Shown: positions 1 to 9,574, counted from the stretch's first letter. The stretch is 64,000 bases of DNA from Lachnospiraceae bacterium (GCA_024404675.1 JAKSPO010000001.1:496001-560000), one strand, 5' to 3'. A program made the numbers and translations. The notes: a model not told the origin generated them from the sequence alone.

Positions 1-706
1 ACGGGCTCGGGGAAAATGTTCCCATACCGCCGGTATTCAAGCCGGTATCACCGTCACCTGCACGCTTGTGATCCTGCGCACTTGTCATCGGTGCAATATC
101 CGTACCGTCACAGAAGATCAATGCCGAAACCTCACGTCCGGTCATAAACTCCTCGATTACCATCGTATTGCCGGCATTACCGAAGTGCTTATCAAGCATG
201 ATTTCCTTCACGCCTGCCATTGCCTCTTCTCTCGTATTGCAGATCAGCACGCCCTTTCCGAGCGCAAGCCCGTCCGCCTTCAAAACAATAGGCATCTTCG
301 CTGTCTTCAGATACTCCATCGCTGCCTGCGGGTCTGTGAAGTTCTCGTATGCAGCAGTCGGAATATTGTATTTCTTCATCAGATCCTTAGAGAAAGCCTT
401 GCTACCCTCTAAGATTGCGGCATTGGCACGAGGACCGAATACGCGAAGTCCCGCAGCCTCAAATGCGTCCACGGCACCACCGACAAGCGGATCGTCCGGT
501 CCAATAATCGTAAGGTCGATCTCTTTCTCCTTAGCGAATGCCACGAGCTTGTCGAACTCCATCACACCAATCGGCACGCACTCTGCAATTTCTGCAATTC
601 CCGCGTTGCCGGGGCATGCATAAATCTTATCTACTCTCTTACTCTGACTAACCTTCCATGCAATGGCATGCTCTCTGCCGCCACCACCGACAATCAGTAC
701 TTTCAT
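1..706 (-). CDS. purD: Phosphoribosylamine-glycine ligase, N-terminal part (PurD)
   Basis: PurD joins glycine to 5-phosphoribosylamine with ATP, the second step of purine synthesis. The reading frame runs off the left edge, so only about 235 N-terminal residues are present. The start at 704-706 gives MKVLIVGGGGREHAIAW, the typical PurD N-terminus, followed by the pre-ATP-grasp region with IIGPDDPLVGG and the start of the ATP-grasp domain (FGPRANAAILEGSKAFSKD, then VLKADGLALGKGV). A GGAG-like ribosome site lies just upstream. The gene sits 17 bp after purN in the same direction, so it is probably the last visible gene of a purE-purM-purN-purD run. Nothing is abnormal apart from truncation by the window. 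Confidence 0.97.
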   Translation of the reverse strand, partial: MKVLIVGGGGREHAIAWKVSQSKRVDKIYACPGNAGIAEIAECVPIGVMEFDKLVAFAKEKEIDLTIIGPDDPLVGGAVDAFEAAGLRVFGPRANAAILEGSKAFSKDLMKKYNIPTAAYENFTDPQAAMEYLKTAKMPIVLKADGLALGKGVLICNTREEAMAGVKEIMLDKHFGNAGNTMVIEEFMTGREVSALIFCDGTDIAPMTSAQDHKRAGDGDTGLNTGGMGTFSPSP

Positions 707-723
707 GGGAAACTCCTTATGTA

Positions 724-1350
724 TTAATCTTCTACAAAGAAGGAACCGTCAACTTCCTTCACCTTACCGTTCGCAATCGCATCGATTGCCTTCGGAAGTA
801 TGATCCATTCTGCTTCCTCCATAACTCTTCGCTGCAGAACCTCCGGAGTATCACCGGGCTTAATAGATACAGCCTTCTGCAGAAGAATCGGACCGGTATC
901 GGTACCGGAATCGACAAAATGAACCGTAGCTCCTGTGACCTTCACACCGCGTGCGAGCACCTTCTCATGAACATGAAGTCCGTAGAAGCCGTCGCCGCAG
1001 AAGGATGGTATCAGAGACGGATGGATATTAATAATCCTGTGGGAATATTTCTCAGTCATCTTCGCCGGCAGAATCACAAGAAAGCCTGCCAGAACGATAA
1101 GATCAGGCGTGAAGCTGTCCACTGCCTGTAAAAGTGCCTCCTCAAACGCCTCGCGCGTCTCATAAGCCTTACGAGATACACATACCCCCGGAATTCCGTT
1201 CTCAGAGGCTCTTGTAAGTGCATACGCATCCTTTTTATTGCTGATAACCGCGGAAAGCTCTACATTACGAATCTGTTCGGACTTCACAGCATCAATAATT
1301 GCCTGCAGATTCGTTCCGCCGCCCGAAACAAGAACCACAACCTTTAGCAT
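724..1350 (-). CDS. purN: Phosphoribosylglycinamide formyltransferase (PurN)
   Basis: This 208-residue protein is a full-length GAR transformylase, which transfers a formyl group from 10-formyl-THF to GAR in purine synthesis. The N-terminus has the [14 protein letters not shown] phosphate-binding motif. The middle holds the catalytic stretch around [18 protein letters not shown] and HVHEKVL, followed by [17 protein letters not shown]. The start codon overlaps the end of purM by a few bases, which implies translational coupling. Length matches the family. Function is inferred from conserved motifs and from its place between purM and purD. Confidence 0.97.
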   Translation of the reverse strand: MLKVVVLVSGGGTNLQAIIDAVKSEQIRNVELSAVISNKKDAYALTRASENGIPGVCVSRKAYETREAFEEALLQAVDSFTPDLIVLAGFLVILPAKMTEKYSHRIINIHPSLIPSFCGDGFYGLHVHEKVLARGVKVTGATVHFVDSGTDTGPILLQKAVSIKPGDTPEVLQRRVMEEAEWIILPKAIDAIANGKVKEVDGSFFVED

Positions 1351-2369
1351 ACGGTAATTCCCTTCTCGCCGTCAACGATATCACCCACTACGTAAGCAGT
1401 CTCGCCGGCAATCTTAAGTGCTGCAAGCGCACTGTCTACCTGCTCGGGAGCAACTGCGATCATCATACCGATACCCATATTGTAGGTGTTGTACATCATA
1501 TGCTCCTCAATGTTACCGGTTGTACGAAGCAGCTCGAAGATCGGCGGAACAACGTAGCTGTTCTTGCGAATACGTGCATGCTTGCCCTCGGGAAGCATTC
1601 TCGGAATATTCTCATAGAAGCCACCGCCGGTAATATGGCTGCAGGCCTTAACGGTAACACCAGCCTCCTTCACAGCTGCAAGTGCCTTCACGTAAATCTT
1701 GGTAGGAGTAAGCAGTGCCTCGCCGAGTGTAGAACCAAGTGCCTCACTGTAACGGTTCAAGGAACGCTCGCTCAGGTCAAAAACCTTACGAACGAGGGAA
1801 TAACCGTTACTGTGAATACCGGAGGAAGCGATACCGATTACCACATCTCCTGCCTTAACATTCTCACCGGACACAATGTTCTCGGCATCTACGATACCAA
1901 CGGCAAAGCCGGCAAGATCGTACTCATCAATCGGATAGAAACCGGGCATCTCCGCAGTCTCACCGCCAATCAGCGCACAACCGGCCTGCTTACAGCCCTC
2001 GGCAACACCCTTTACGATGGTTGCAATCTTCTCGGGATAGTTCTTGCCGCAGGCAATATAGTCAAGGAAGAACAACGGCTCACCGCCCGCACATGCGATA
2101 TCGTTTACACACATGGCAACACAGTCGATACCGATAGTATCATGCTTGTCCATCAGGAAAGCAAGCTTCAGCTTCGTTCCTACACCATCCGTACCGGAAA
2201 CCAGCGTCGGATGCTTCATCGTCATGAACTTATCAAGGGAGAATGCGCCGGAAAATCCGCCGAGACCGCCAAGTACCTCGGGACGCATCGTCTCCTTAAC
2301 ATGCTTCTTCATCAATTCAACAGCCTTATATCCGGCTTCGATATCAACACCTGCATTCTTGTAATCCAT
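1344..2369 (-). CDS. purM: Phosphoribosylformylglycinamidine cyclo-ligase (PurM)
   Basis: PurM (AIR synthetase) closes the imidazole ring of the purine precursor with ATP. The 341-residue product has the family's usual length. Hallmarks are [15 protein letters not shown] and [18 protein letters not shown] near the N-terminus, [11 protein letters not shown] in the middle, and the [16 protein letters not shown] loop. It is preceded by AAGGAG and an unusually long 180-bp gap from purE that carries an inverted repeat. It is coupled downstream to purN by overlap. Confidence 0.97.
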   Translation of the reverse strand: MDYKNAGVDIEAGYKAVELMKKHVKETMRPEVLGGLGGFSGAFSLDKFMTMKHPTLVSGTDGVGTKLKLAFLMDKHDTIGIDCVAMCVNDIACAGGEPLFFLDYIACGKNYPEKIATIVKGVAEGCKQAGCALIGGETAEMPGFYPIDEYDLAGFAVGIVDAENIVSGENVKAGDVVIGIASSGIHSNGYSLVRKVFDLSERSLNRYSEALGSTLGEALLTPTKIYVKALAAVKEAGVTVKACSHITGGGFYENIPRMLPEGKHARIRKNSYVVPPIFELLRTTGNIEEHMMYNTYNMGIGMMIAVAPEQVDSALAALKIAGETAYVVGDIVDGEKGITVC

Positions 2370-2437
2370 AGATGTTCTCCTTAATCACTCTAAAATAATC
2401 AATGCGCAAAAGCCTTTCGCAGCCCGCGCGTATTCAT

Positions 2438-2464
2438 AAAGCCGTGGCAACTTACCACGGCTTT
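2438..2464. other. Inverted repeat between purE and purM
   Basis: The arms AAAGCCGTGG and CCACGGCTTT are a perfect 10-bp match around a 7-nt loop. There is no clean T-tract on the minus side, only GGCTTTATG, so this is a weak terminator or a leader hairpin rather than a clear stop. It lies in the 180-bp gap upstream of purM. It could attenuate read-through from purE or mark a separate purM promoter region; the sequence alone does not decide. Confidence 0.5.
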
Positions 2465-2549
2465 AAGTGTACCACATTTTCCGAAAAAAGTATGCAATGT
2501 TTCTTACATTATTCCTTAATCCGTTTTATTAATAATTCTAATAAGTTTA

Positions 2550-3056
2550 TTAGTTAGCCATATATTCCTGATAGCCAACACGCTCAATCTTGTCCTTCTT
2601 GGCCATAACGCCCTGCTTCAGCTCTTCCTTGTAGGCTTCAATCTTAGAAAGAAGCTCCGGATTGCCGATAGCAAGCATCTTCGCCGCAAGAATGCCGGCG
2701 TTTGCGGCACCGTCGATTGCTACGGTTGCAACCGGGATTCCGGAAGGCATCTGTACGATGGAATAGAGAGAATCCACACCGCTAAGCGTCTTCGTATGAA
2801 TCGGAACGCCGATAACCGGAAGCGGAAAGATTGCCGCGCACATGCCCGGCAGATGTGCTGCACCGCCTGCGCCCGCAATAATTACATCAAAGCCCTTCTC
2901 CTTCGCGGTTCCCGCATAATCGAAGAACACATCAGGCATACGATGTGCGGAAATAATCGTCATCTCATAATCGATTCCAAACTTTTCAAGCATGGCAGCA
3001 GCCTTGCTCATTACCGGCAGATCGGAATCACTGCCCATAACAATTCCTACCTTCAT
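2550..3056 (-). CDS. purE: N5-carboxyaminoimidazole ribonucleotide mutase (PurE)
   Basis: PurE class I moves the carboxyl group of N5-CAIR to give CAIR in purine synthesis. The 168-residue protein begins MKVGIVMGSDSDLPVMSKAA, the classic PurE start, and keeps the ISAHRMPD substrate loop and IAGAGGAAHLPGM. The motif PVIGVPIHTKTLSGVDSLYS also fits class I. No purK is adjacent. The start has a strong GGAGG site seven bases upstream. It heads the local purine cluster, 54 bp after the aminopeptidase gene. Confidence 0.97.
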   Translation of the reverse strand: MKVGIVMGSDSDLPVMSKAAAMLEKFGIDYEMTIISAHRMPDVFFDYAGTAKEKGFDVIIAGAGGAAHLPGMCAAIFPLPVIGVPIHTKTLSGVDSLYSIVQMPSGIPVATVAIDGAANAGILAAKMLAIGNPELLSKIEAYKEELKQGVMAKKDKIERVGYQEYMAN

Positions 3057-3110
3057 GATAATACCTCCAAATTAATATATTCTACGCTCCGGGCTCATAC
3101 CGGGGCCGTA

Positions 3111-5186
3111 TCAGTTCTTCTTCATAAGCGCATCCAGCGGAACATTCAAAGCCTCGGTTCCCGGAACTACGAAACGCCCGCCGCGAATAATATCATAAGC
3201 ACTTCCGTCTTCAGCATGCGCCACGATTTCTCCGAGCTCATCATACGGAATGGTAATATCCGTATGACAGTTCAGATATGCCTCCGCCGGATTCTCCTTG
3301 CGAAGTGCACTTACCTCGTTATCTCTTGCAATAATCTCCTTACCGTCCGGATTGAATACCGCAATATCCTCGGAATGGCTGTAGCAGGTATCACCTACCG
3401 CAAAATGAGGTCCGGTCTTCTCCGCAATCAGAATTGGAAGCTTCGCCTGAATGTCGAAGTCGATACCCATCTTATAAGCGGTTGTATTGGTTCCGATGGC
3501 AAACTCACCAATCGGCAGCGTCTCATGGAAAAACAGAATGTTCTCGCTGATATAGTTGTCATTTTCCTGCTTCGTGGGGAAGTTCGCGCAGGAGGATTCC
3601 GTGATTCTTCCGTCCTTGAAGCGAAGCTCAAGATCAAGGAACAGATTGCCTTCAAGGTATACCTTGCTTACATGAAGCGTACCTTCGGTTCCGGCAAGCA
3701 CCGGTGAGGTAAATACCTCTCCGACCGGAATGTTGACATCCGCCGTGCAGTTCTCGAAATTGGTCTGCTTCGACGGGTCCGTAAGGGGATGTAACATAAT
3801 CTTCAGGTCGGTACGATTGCTGCCGCTTCCCTTCACTGTTACATAGCTTGCTTTATCAAGTACGTCGATAATATGCTGCTGAATACGCTTGTATTCGTCG
3901 TTGTCAAGCGTATTGACCAAAACGGTTGCATCAAATATCTCGTGATAACGCGGTCCGATGGAGGGCAAGGGATAGTCGATGATGGTAAAGCTTGTCTCCT
4001 CCCGGTGCAGATACTGCTGGGAAAGCGTCCGCATCTTTACGCCGTGCTCTACCAGAAGCTTACTCATCTTAGCATCAACGGAAACAACCTCAGCCTTATT
4101 CACCGGTTCGAAATCTGCCTCACCGTATGCTTCCTGTACGGCAGGTCCCGCATAAAGCGCTGCCTGCTCCTTATAGCATTCGTATGCCTTCTGCATCGCA
4201 CGGTAGCGATTCTCGGACAGACGACGGTTCATGAAAAGATACAGATCGTTTCTGTGATCATATTCGGCCTGAACGCTGTCACCAAGCCACCTTGAACCGA
4301 AACGTCTTGTCGCAATCATCCCGCTTGCGGTATTCACCAAAACGCGCTTGCCAAGCGCCTCAAACTTCTCGATTGCCTTTCTTGTGATTCGCTCAAAGCC
4401 CTTCTCGGTGCGAAGATCAATATACAGCTTCTTCGAAAAATCAACATTCATCACGCGAAAGCCGTCCACATAGCCTCTGACAAATGTCTGTGCCATTGCG
4501 TCAATGGACTCCTCCGGAAGCGTCCTCAGATATTCTGCAGTCTTAAGCATATTGTCCGTTACCGGCACACCATAGGTGTACAGATAGTCGGTTCTGTCAA
4601 GATCCGCATGCATAACGATATCGTACTCCTCGGTATATTCACCGCTCAAGGACTCATAAACGCCCGCCTCGCAAAGCTCCTCGGCATAATCATGCAGATA
4701 ATAGAATATCGCACGCTTCACGGCATGAGCATCCGCACCGTCCTCTAATAACGTATATACCTCCAAAAACAGCTCCGTGACGTACAAAAACAGCTTATTT
4801 GCCCCACGATATACCATCGGAATGATTGCAATGATTTCGGAAAGAAGTGCCGAAATCAGACGGCCCTTCGCACGTCCGAGCGCGCGTACCGCATAAGTCG
4901 GATTCAGATAAGAGGTCTCGTAAACCTCGGGATCTGCACACATATAAAGCTTACGGTTATATACCTGAAGCTCTTCGGCAGTCAAGGAAGCAAGGCCCGC
5001 GCCGTTCACCGAAGCGGAAAGCTTGGCCATAGCAAGAAGCTGTGCCGCAGCCTCCTTACCGAACTCAATATAGGCGGGCGAACCTTCGTCCGTCTCTAAA
5101 GAAAGAATCTCCGTCAGACGCCCAAGCGCAAGCTCGAGACGCTCTGCTTCGAATTCCGTCCATTCAAATAAAACAGGTGTTTTCAT
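3111..5186 (-). CDS. M29-type aminopeptidase with long N-terminal extension
   Basis: A 691-residue protein. The C-terminal half (about residues 360-691) resembles the thermophilic metallo-aminopeptidase family M29 (AmpS/AmpT). It has PVGEVFTSPV, in which the glutamate matches a family metal ligand, the stretch LPIGEFAIGTNTTAY, and the histidine-containing segments KTGPHFAVGDT and YLNCHTDI. These enzymes remove N-terminal amino acids in the cytoplasm. The protein is far longer than the usual 370-410 residues. The first 330 residues or so are helical and I do not recognise them, although long versions are familiar in Clostridia. No signal peptide is seen. The start is only 20 bp downstream of the previous gene's stop, so it is probably cotranscribed with pheST. 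Confidence 0.8.
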   Translation of the reverse strand: MKTPVLFEWTEFEAERLELALGRLTEILSLETDEGSPAYIEFGKEAAAQLLAMAKLSASVNGAGLASLTAEELQVYNRKLYMCADPEVYETSYLNPTYAVRALGRAKGRLISALLSEIIAIIPMVYRGANKLFLYVTELFLEVYTLLEDGADAHAVKRAIFYYLHDYAEELCEAGVYESLSGEYTEEYDIVMHADLDRTDYLYTYGVPVTDNMLKTAEYLRTLPEESIDAMAQTFVRGYVDGFRVMNVDFSKKLYIDLRTEKGFERITRKAIEKFEALGKRVLVNTASGMIATRRFGSRWLGDSVQAEYDHRNDLYLFMNRRLSENRYRAMQKAYECYKEQAALYAGPAVQEAYGEADFEPVNKAEVVSVDAKMSKLLVEHGVKMRTLSQQYLHREETSFTIIDYPLPSIGPRYHEIFDATVLVNTLDNDEYKRIQQHIIDVLDKASYVTVKGSGSNRTDLKIMLHPLTDPSKQTNFENCTADVNIPVGEVFTSPVLAGTEGTLHVSKVYLEGNLFLDLELRFKDGRITESSCANFPTKQENDNYISENILFFHETLPIGEFAIGTNTTAYKMGIDFDIQAKLPILIAEKTGPHFAVGDTCYSHSEDIAVFNPDGKEIIARDNEVSALRKENPAEAYLNCHTDITIPYDELGEIVAHAEDGSAYDIIRGGRFVVPGTEALNVPLDALMKKN

Positions 5187-5206
5187 AAAATCAATCTCCT
5201 ACCTGC

Positions 5207-5563
5207 CTACAGCAGGGAACCGCTTAAAAACAGGCTGAACAGCGTAGCCGCCAGCGTGGTACAAAGGATTACGCCGGAAAGTGCGGAGCGATAGAATACA
5301 TTGCTCTCCCGAAGGCCTCTGCCGCCGAAGAAAATCCCGAATACGGCCAGCAGCATATCCATCGCACCGATTGTTCCGATACGCATCGCAGCGGGATCAG
5401 CGGTTCTCGATTCCCAGACAAGCGTCAGGAAGATAACCCAACCGATCGCACCGATACCAAGAGCGAGCCTTCCCATCGCGGAATGTTCTCTTCCGCGATA
5501 GCGAATTCTGCTCTCTTCTTTCAACGGTTTATCAAAAATCGGATCCATAATTACTCCAACCAA
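5207..5563 (-). CDS. Small membrane protein, DUF6142-like
   Basis: This 118-residue protein has a short basic, cytosolic N-terminus followed by three hydrophobic segments (about residues 30-48, 62-80 and 93-115). The pattern of a GREHSAMGRLALGIGAIG entry followed by a FGIFFGGRGLRESNVFYR turn matches what I recall of the DUF6142 family of Lachnospiraceae. Function is unknown. The gene abuts the pheT stop codon (5564) and is followed after 20 bp by the aminopeptidase, so it is likely in the pheST transcript. Confidence 0.6.
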   Translation of the reverse strand: MVGVIMDPIFDKPLKEESRIRYRGREHSAMGRLALGIGAIGWVIFLTLVWESRTADPAAMRIGTIGAMDMLLAVFGIFFGGRGLRESNVFYRSALSGVILCTTLAATLFSLFLSGSLL

Positions 5564-8002
5564 TTACTGACGAAGCTCGATATCCAGCTTAGCGAGTGCA
5601 CTAAGAATCTTGCTCATAGCTGCGCCGATTTCCTCATCGTTCAAGGTGTGATCAGCGGCACGGAAGGTGATGGAATAAGCCATTGACTTATAGCCCTCCT
5701 TGATCTGTGCGCCCTCGTAAATATCGAACAAATGATAGCTCTCCAAGAATTTGCCTGCATTCTTGCGGATGATTTCCTCAATCTGACCTGCAAGCACTTC
5801 CTTCTTCATAACCATACTGATATCACGGGATACGGCAGGGAACTTAGCGAGTCCCTTGTATTTGACGTCAAAGCTTGCCATCGGAACGATTACCGGCATA
5901 TCCAATACGGCGATATAGGTCTTCTCGCCGATACCGTAATTATCGGAAACAGCGGGATGTACCTCACCGAAATATCCGATTACCTTACCGGTATAGTAGA
6001 TATTTGCCTGACGGCCGGGATGCAGGAACGGATGCTCCTGCTCGTTCTTGTAGGTAACAACCTTCTTCATACCGATGTGCTCAAGATAATCCTCGATAAC
6101 ACCCTTTAACATAAAGAAGTCTCCCTCACCGTAGAAGCCGAGGGTAAGCTCGGTACGCTCATCGGTGTAATCACTAAGCGGAAGCGACTTCGGCAGATAA
6201 ATCTTTGCAATCTCGTAAAGCTTGCAGTCCTTGTTTCTTCTGCTGAAATTGGTAGCAAGGCTTGTAAGCATACCGTTGATCGGCAGGGTTCTCATGATGG
6301 AATAATCCTCTCCGAGCGGGTTCTGAATCGTAGCAACCGTGCGAAGTGCGGAGTCAGCGGGGATCAGAAGCTTATCAAATACCTTCGGGCTCTCGAAGCT
6401 GAAGGTCATTGCCTCGGAGAAGCCGTAGCTCTCTGCAAAATCTCTCGCCTTGTCCTCGATAATCTGCTCAAAGGAGTTGCCACCCATGGTAGCCTCACCT
6501 CTCGGCAAAGTCATCGGAATGTTATCATAACCGAAGAAACGAGCAACCTCCTCGTCAAGGTCTTCCTGACCGAGCACGTCCTGTCTCCAGGTCGGAACGA
6601 TTACCTCGTCCTTCTCATAATCATACTTAAGGTCGATCTTCTCGAAATAGCCGATCATCGTAGCCTTGTCGATGTTTGTGCCGAGTACACGGTTGGTTCT
6701 CTCCCAGTCAAACTTCACGCGAGTCTCCTCACGCTTAACCGGATATACATCAACAGCGCCGCCGACAACCTCACCTGCACCAAGCTCCTCAACAAGCTGG
6801 CAGGCACGGTTGATTGCCTCCATTGCGGTATTCGGGTCAAGACCCTTCTCGAACTTAGCCTGTGCATCGGTACGCATACCGAGCTTCTTACCGGAAAGAC
6901 GGATATTGGTGCCGTCGAAGCAGGCTGCCTCAAAAAGCATCGTCTGTACGTTATCGGTAATCTTGGAGTTCTCACCGCCCATGATACCTGCGATTGCAAC
7001 AGACTTCTCCGCATCGCAGATCATCAGCATGGAGGAGTCTAACTTTCTCTCCTGTCCGTCAAGAGTAACGAAGCCCTCGCCATCCTCGGCGCGACGTACG
7101 ATAATCTTATGTCCCGCAAGGGTATCAAGGTCAAATGCATGCATCGGCTGGCCGAACTCTTCCATGACGTAGTTGGTAATGTCGACAATATTGTTAATCG
7201 GACGAATTCCGTTCGACTGCAGGCGTCTCTGCATCCAAAGCGGTGACGGTGCAAGCTTGATATTCTTAACAACTCTTGCAACATAACGCTTGCAAAGATC
7301 TGCATCCTTAATCTCAACCGAGATGTAATCGGAAGCCTTCTCGTTGTTACCGGTTTCCTTGATTACCGGCGGGCAGAAGGCTTTGCCGAAGGTTGCTGCT
7401 GCTTCTCTTGCGATACCGATCACACCGAAGCAATCCACACGGTTGCTGGTGATTTCATACTCAATGTTGGCATCATGAAGACCAAGTACCGAAACCGCAT
7501 CATCACCGGGCTTAACATCCGGATACATGTCCTTTGCAAAGATGTAGATGCCGTCCTCTGCTGCCTCGGGGTACATCTCCTTAGAAGATCCGAGCTCTTC
7601 GATGGAGCACATCATACCGCAGGACTCTACACCGCGAAGCTTGCCCTTTTTGATTTTGATACCCTCTTCGGGAAGCGGGCTTCCGTCGTGACCGCCTGCA
7701 ACCTTTCCGCCGTCTAAAACAACCGGAACAAGGTCGCCCTCGGATACATTATGCGCACCGGTAACAATCTGTACCGTCTCGCCGTCAGCCGAAATCTGTA
7801 CCTGACATACGATCAGCTTATCGGCATCCGGATGACCGGTGATGCTAAGAATCTTACCTACAACGATTTTCTCAAGATTTTTATCAAGAAGCTCGTAGCC
7901 CTCAACCTTGGAGCCGGAAAGTGTCATCGCATCGGTATACTCCTGTGCGGTGCAGTCAAGGTCAGGAACATAAGCCTTAATCCAGGATAAAGATGTATTC
8001 AT
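5564..8002 (-). CDS. pheT: Phenylalanyl-tRNA synthetase beta subunit (PheT)
   Basis: This is the 812-residue beta subunit of the bacterial PheRS heterotetramer, which charges tRNA-Phe and edits mischarged Tyr. Visible domains in order are the N-terminal tRNA-binding OB fold (about residues 40-155, VVGKILSITGHPDADKLIVC), the B3/B4 editing region (about 210-385), B5 (about 405-475), the catalytic-like core with FEKGLDPNTAMEAINRACQL before it, and a C-terminal FDX-ACB anticodon domain (about 720-812, FPAVSRDISMVM). Length fits the family. It follows pheS by 14 bp and shares its T-box control. Confidence 0.97.
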   Translation of the reverse strand: MNTSLSWIKAYVPDLDCTAQEYTDAMTLSGSKVEGYELLDKNLEKIVVGKILSITGHPDADKLIVCQVQISADGETVQIVTGAHNVSEGDLVPVVLDGGKVAGGHDGSPLPEEGIKIKKGKLRGVESCGMMCSIEELGSSKEMYPEAAEDGIYIFAKDMYPDVKPGDDAVSVLGLHDANIEYEITSNRVDCFGVIGIAREAAATFGKAFCPPVIKETGNNEKASDYISVEIKDADLCKRYVARVVKNIKLAPSPLWMQRRLQSNGIRPINNIVDITNYVMEEFGQPMHAFDLDTLAGHKIIVRRAEDGEGFVTLDGQERKLDSSMLMICDAEKSVAIAGIMGGENSKITDNVQTMLFEAACFDGTNIRLSGKKLGMRTDAQAKFEKGLDPNTAMEAINRACQLVEELGAGEVVGGAVDVYPVKREETRVKFDWERTNRVLGTNIDKATMIGYFEKIDLKYDYEKDEVIVPTWRQDVLGQEDLDEEVARFFGYDNIPMTLPRGEATMGGNSFEQIIEDKARDFAESYGFSEAMTFSFESPKVFDKLLIPADSALRTVATIQNPLGEDYSIMRTLPINGMLTSLATNFSRRNKDCKLYEIAKIYLPKSLPLSDYTDERTELTLGFYGEGDFFMLKGVIEDYLEHIGMKKVVTYKNEQEHPFLHPGRQANIYYTGKVIGYFGEVHPAVSDNYGIGEKTYIAVLDMPVIVPMASFDVKYKGLAKFPAVSRDISMVMKKEVLAGQIEEIIRKNAGKFLESYHLFDIYEGAQIKEGYKSMAYSITFRAADHTLNDEEIGAAMSKILSALAKLDIELRQ

Positions 8003-8016
8003 AGTCTGATTCCTCC

Positions 8017-9036
8017 TTAGAATTGCTTCAAGAAACGTGTGTCATTCTCGTAAAGAAGACGCAGGTCATCGATTTCATACTTCAAAAGCGTGATACGCTC
8101 AAGGCCTACACCGAATGCAAAGCCGGTGTACTCCTCGGGATCAATACCGCTCATACGAAGTACTCTCGGATGAACCATACCGCAGCCAAGAATTTCTATC
8201 CAGCCGCTGCCCTTACAGAAACGGCAGCCCTTACCGCCGCATTTGAAGCAGGATACATCCATCTCTGCGGACGGCTCGGTGAACGGGAAATGATGCGGGC
8301 GGAACTTAACCTTGGTGTCGGCGCCGAACAGCTTGGTTGCTGCTACCGCAAGCGTACCCTTCAGATCGGAGAAGGTAATGTTCTTATCGATAACAAGGCC
8401 CTCTACCTGATGGAAGCACGGGGAATGCGTCGCATCGATCTCGTCGGAACGATATACGCGGCCGGGGCAGAGAACACGGATCGGCAGCTTGCCCTGCTCC
8501 ATAACATGTGCCTGTACGGATGAAGTCTGGGTACGAAGAAGCATCTCAGAGTTGAAATAGAAGGTATCCTGCTCATCCTTGGCCGGATGGTTTGCGGGAA
8601 TGTTCAAGGCCTCGAAATTGTAATAATCCTTCTCAATCTCGGGACCGTCTACGATCTCGTAGCCCATACCGATGAATACCTTTTCAAGCTCTGCAAGTGC
8701 AATATTGTTCGGATGACGATGGCCACGCTGACTCTTCTTCGCGGGAAGGGTGACATCAATCGTCTCAGCCTTCATCTTCTCTTCTCTTTCCTTCGCAGCA
8801 AGTGCACTTCTTACCGCCTCAAGGCGCTCCTCGATTGCTGCACGGCAGTCATTCACAAGCTGACCAACCTTCGGACGATCCTCGGGTGCGACATCCTTCA
8901 TGGACTTCAATACACTCGTCAGTTCACCCTTCTTACCGAGAAATTCCACACGGATTTCATTCAGAACATCCATGCCAACAGCTGCTTCGATTTTCGCAAA
9001 GCAAGCTTCTTTGATTGCCTGTAATCTTTCTTTCAT
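8017..9036 (-). CDS. pheS: Phenylalanyl-tRNA synthetase alpha subunit (PheS)
   Basis: This is the 339-residue catalytic alpha subunit of PheRS. The N-terminal coiled coil (about residues 1-85) is followed by the class II core. Motif 2 reads CPGRVYRSDEIDATHSPCFHQ and motif 3 is GFAFGVGLERITLLKY. A cysteine cluster, CFKCGGKGCRFCKGSG, replaces the plain loop in this region and is common in clostridial PheS. The start has a strong AGGAGG site. It is the first gene after a T-box leader, consistent with induction by uncharged tRNA-Phe. Confidence 0.97.
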   Translation of the reverse strand: MKERLQAIKEACFAKIEAAVGMDVLNEIRVEFLGKKGELTSVLKSMKDVAPEDRPKVGQLVNDCRAAIEERLEAVRSALAAKEREEKMKAETIDVTLPAKKSQRGHRHPNNIALAELEKVFIGMGYEIVDGPEIEKDYYNFEALNIPANHPAKDEQDTFYFNSEMLLRTQTSSVQAHVMEQGKLPIRVLCPGRVYRSDEIDATHSPCFHQVEGLVIDKNITFSDLKGTLAVAATKLFGADTKVKFRPHHFPFTEPSAEMDVSCFKCGGKGCRFCKGSGWIEILGCGMVHPRVLRMSGIDPEEYTGFAFGVGLERITLLKYEIDDLRLLYENDTRFLKQF

Positions 9037-9085
9037 ACTGACCTCCTGAATATTAACTTAGGGATATGCGGAGCATCCCTGAAAC

Positions 9086-9341
9086 AAAAAAAATACCCCG
9101 ATCCCTCTTACAACAAAGGGACGGAGCAATAAAGCTTCGCGGTACCACCCGATTTCCTGCATACGCAGGCACTCTCACGTGCGTAACATGCACGACTCGT
9201 CTCTTCCTACTGTGGTTCAAAAGAGAAGCTCCGGTGGGAAAGTAAGATATTAAAGGAACGGAAAGGAGCTTACAGCCGATGACTCCCTCTCTCTGGCCGA
9301 AATTAATATCCTGAAACACCATCAACGCGTTAATCCTATAT
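9086..9341 (-). promoter_or_regulatory. T-box leader (tRNA-Phe sensing) of pheST
   Basis: The conserved T-box GGGTGGTACCGCG is present at 9138-9150 on the minus strand. It is followed by a terminator hairpin (9098-9124) and a run of eight T residues (9086-9093), about 50 bp before pheS. The 5' half can form a stem I whose base is GATATTAA paired with TTAATATC. T-boxes read uncharged tRNA to switch between antiterminator and terminator. A Phe specificity is inferred from the gene; I see UUC triplets inside stem I but cannot fix which one is the specifier. Confidence 0.93.
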
Positions 9342-9347
9342 AGATTG

Positions 9348-9375
9348 ATTGTAACATAGATTCCGGAAAAGTCAA
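9348..9375 (-). promoter_or_regulatory. Promoter of pheST T-box leader
   Basis: A -35 box TTGACT (9370-9375) and a -10 box TACAAT (9348-9353) are separated by 16 bp on the minus strand. Transcription would start near 9341, just ahead of T-box stem I. Confidence 0.75.
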
Positions 9376-9449
9376 GCATTTGCCTTCTGTAAAAAAGTAC
9401 TCTTAAAGAAGCGCTCGAAGAAGCCCGCCTGTTACATAAGCTTCTGCCG

Positions 9450-9489
9450 TTTTGCTACTGAATTCCGGAATTACGACTTCTCGTACCAA
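9450..9489 (-). repeat. Degenerate copy of the TTGGTACG palindromic repeat
   Basis: Read on the minus strand this begins TTGGTACGAG, has a central AATTCCGGAATTC and ends AGTAGCAAAA. It aligns along its whole length with the units at 22999-23145, although the outer arm carries a mismatch (GTAGC against GTACC). It lies between the terminator of the DUF4340 gene and the pheST promoter, in non-coding DNA. Confidence 0.6.
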
Positions 9490-9497
9490 TTCAGGAC

Positions 9498-9527
9498 AAA
9501 AAAGGACCGATGGCTTCACATCGATCC
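9498..9527 (-). terminator. Terminator of the ABC/DUF4340 operon
   Basis: On the minus strand a 9-bp stem, GGATCGATG against CATCGGTCC with one G-U pair, closes a 6-nt loop and is followed by six T residues. It lies 48 bp beyond the DUF4340 stop codon. Confidence 0.85.
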
Positions 9528-9574
9528 TTCCTGATACAATACTACTTACACTTTTCACAATAACCTGCTACATC

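Noticed and set aside
1299-2384. 361-codon plus-strand frame opposite purM
   Set aside because: purM is certain on the minus strand and has the expected length. The plus-strand frame has no family resemblance.
9053-9379. 108-codon minus-strand frame upstream of pheS
   Set aside because: It spans the T-box leader and its terminator, which explain the conservation there.
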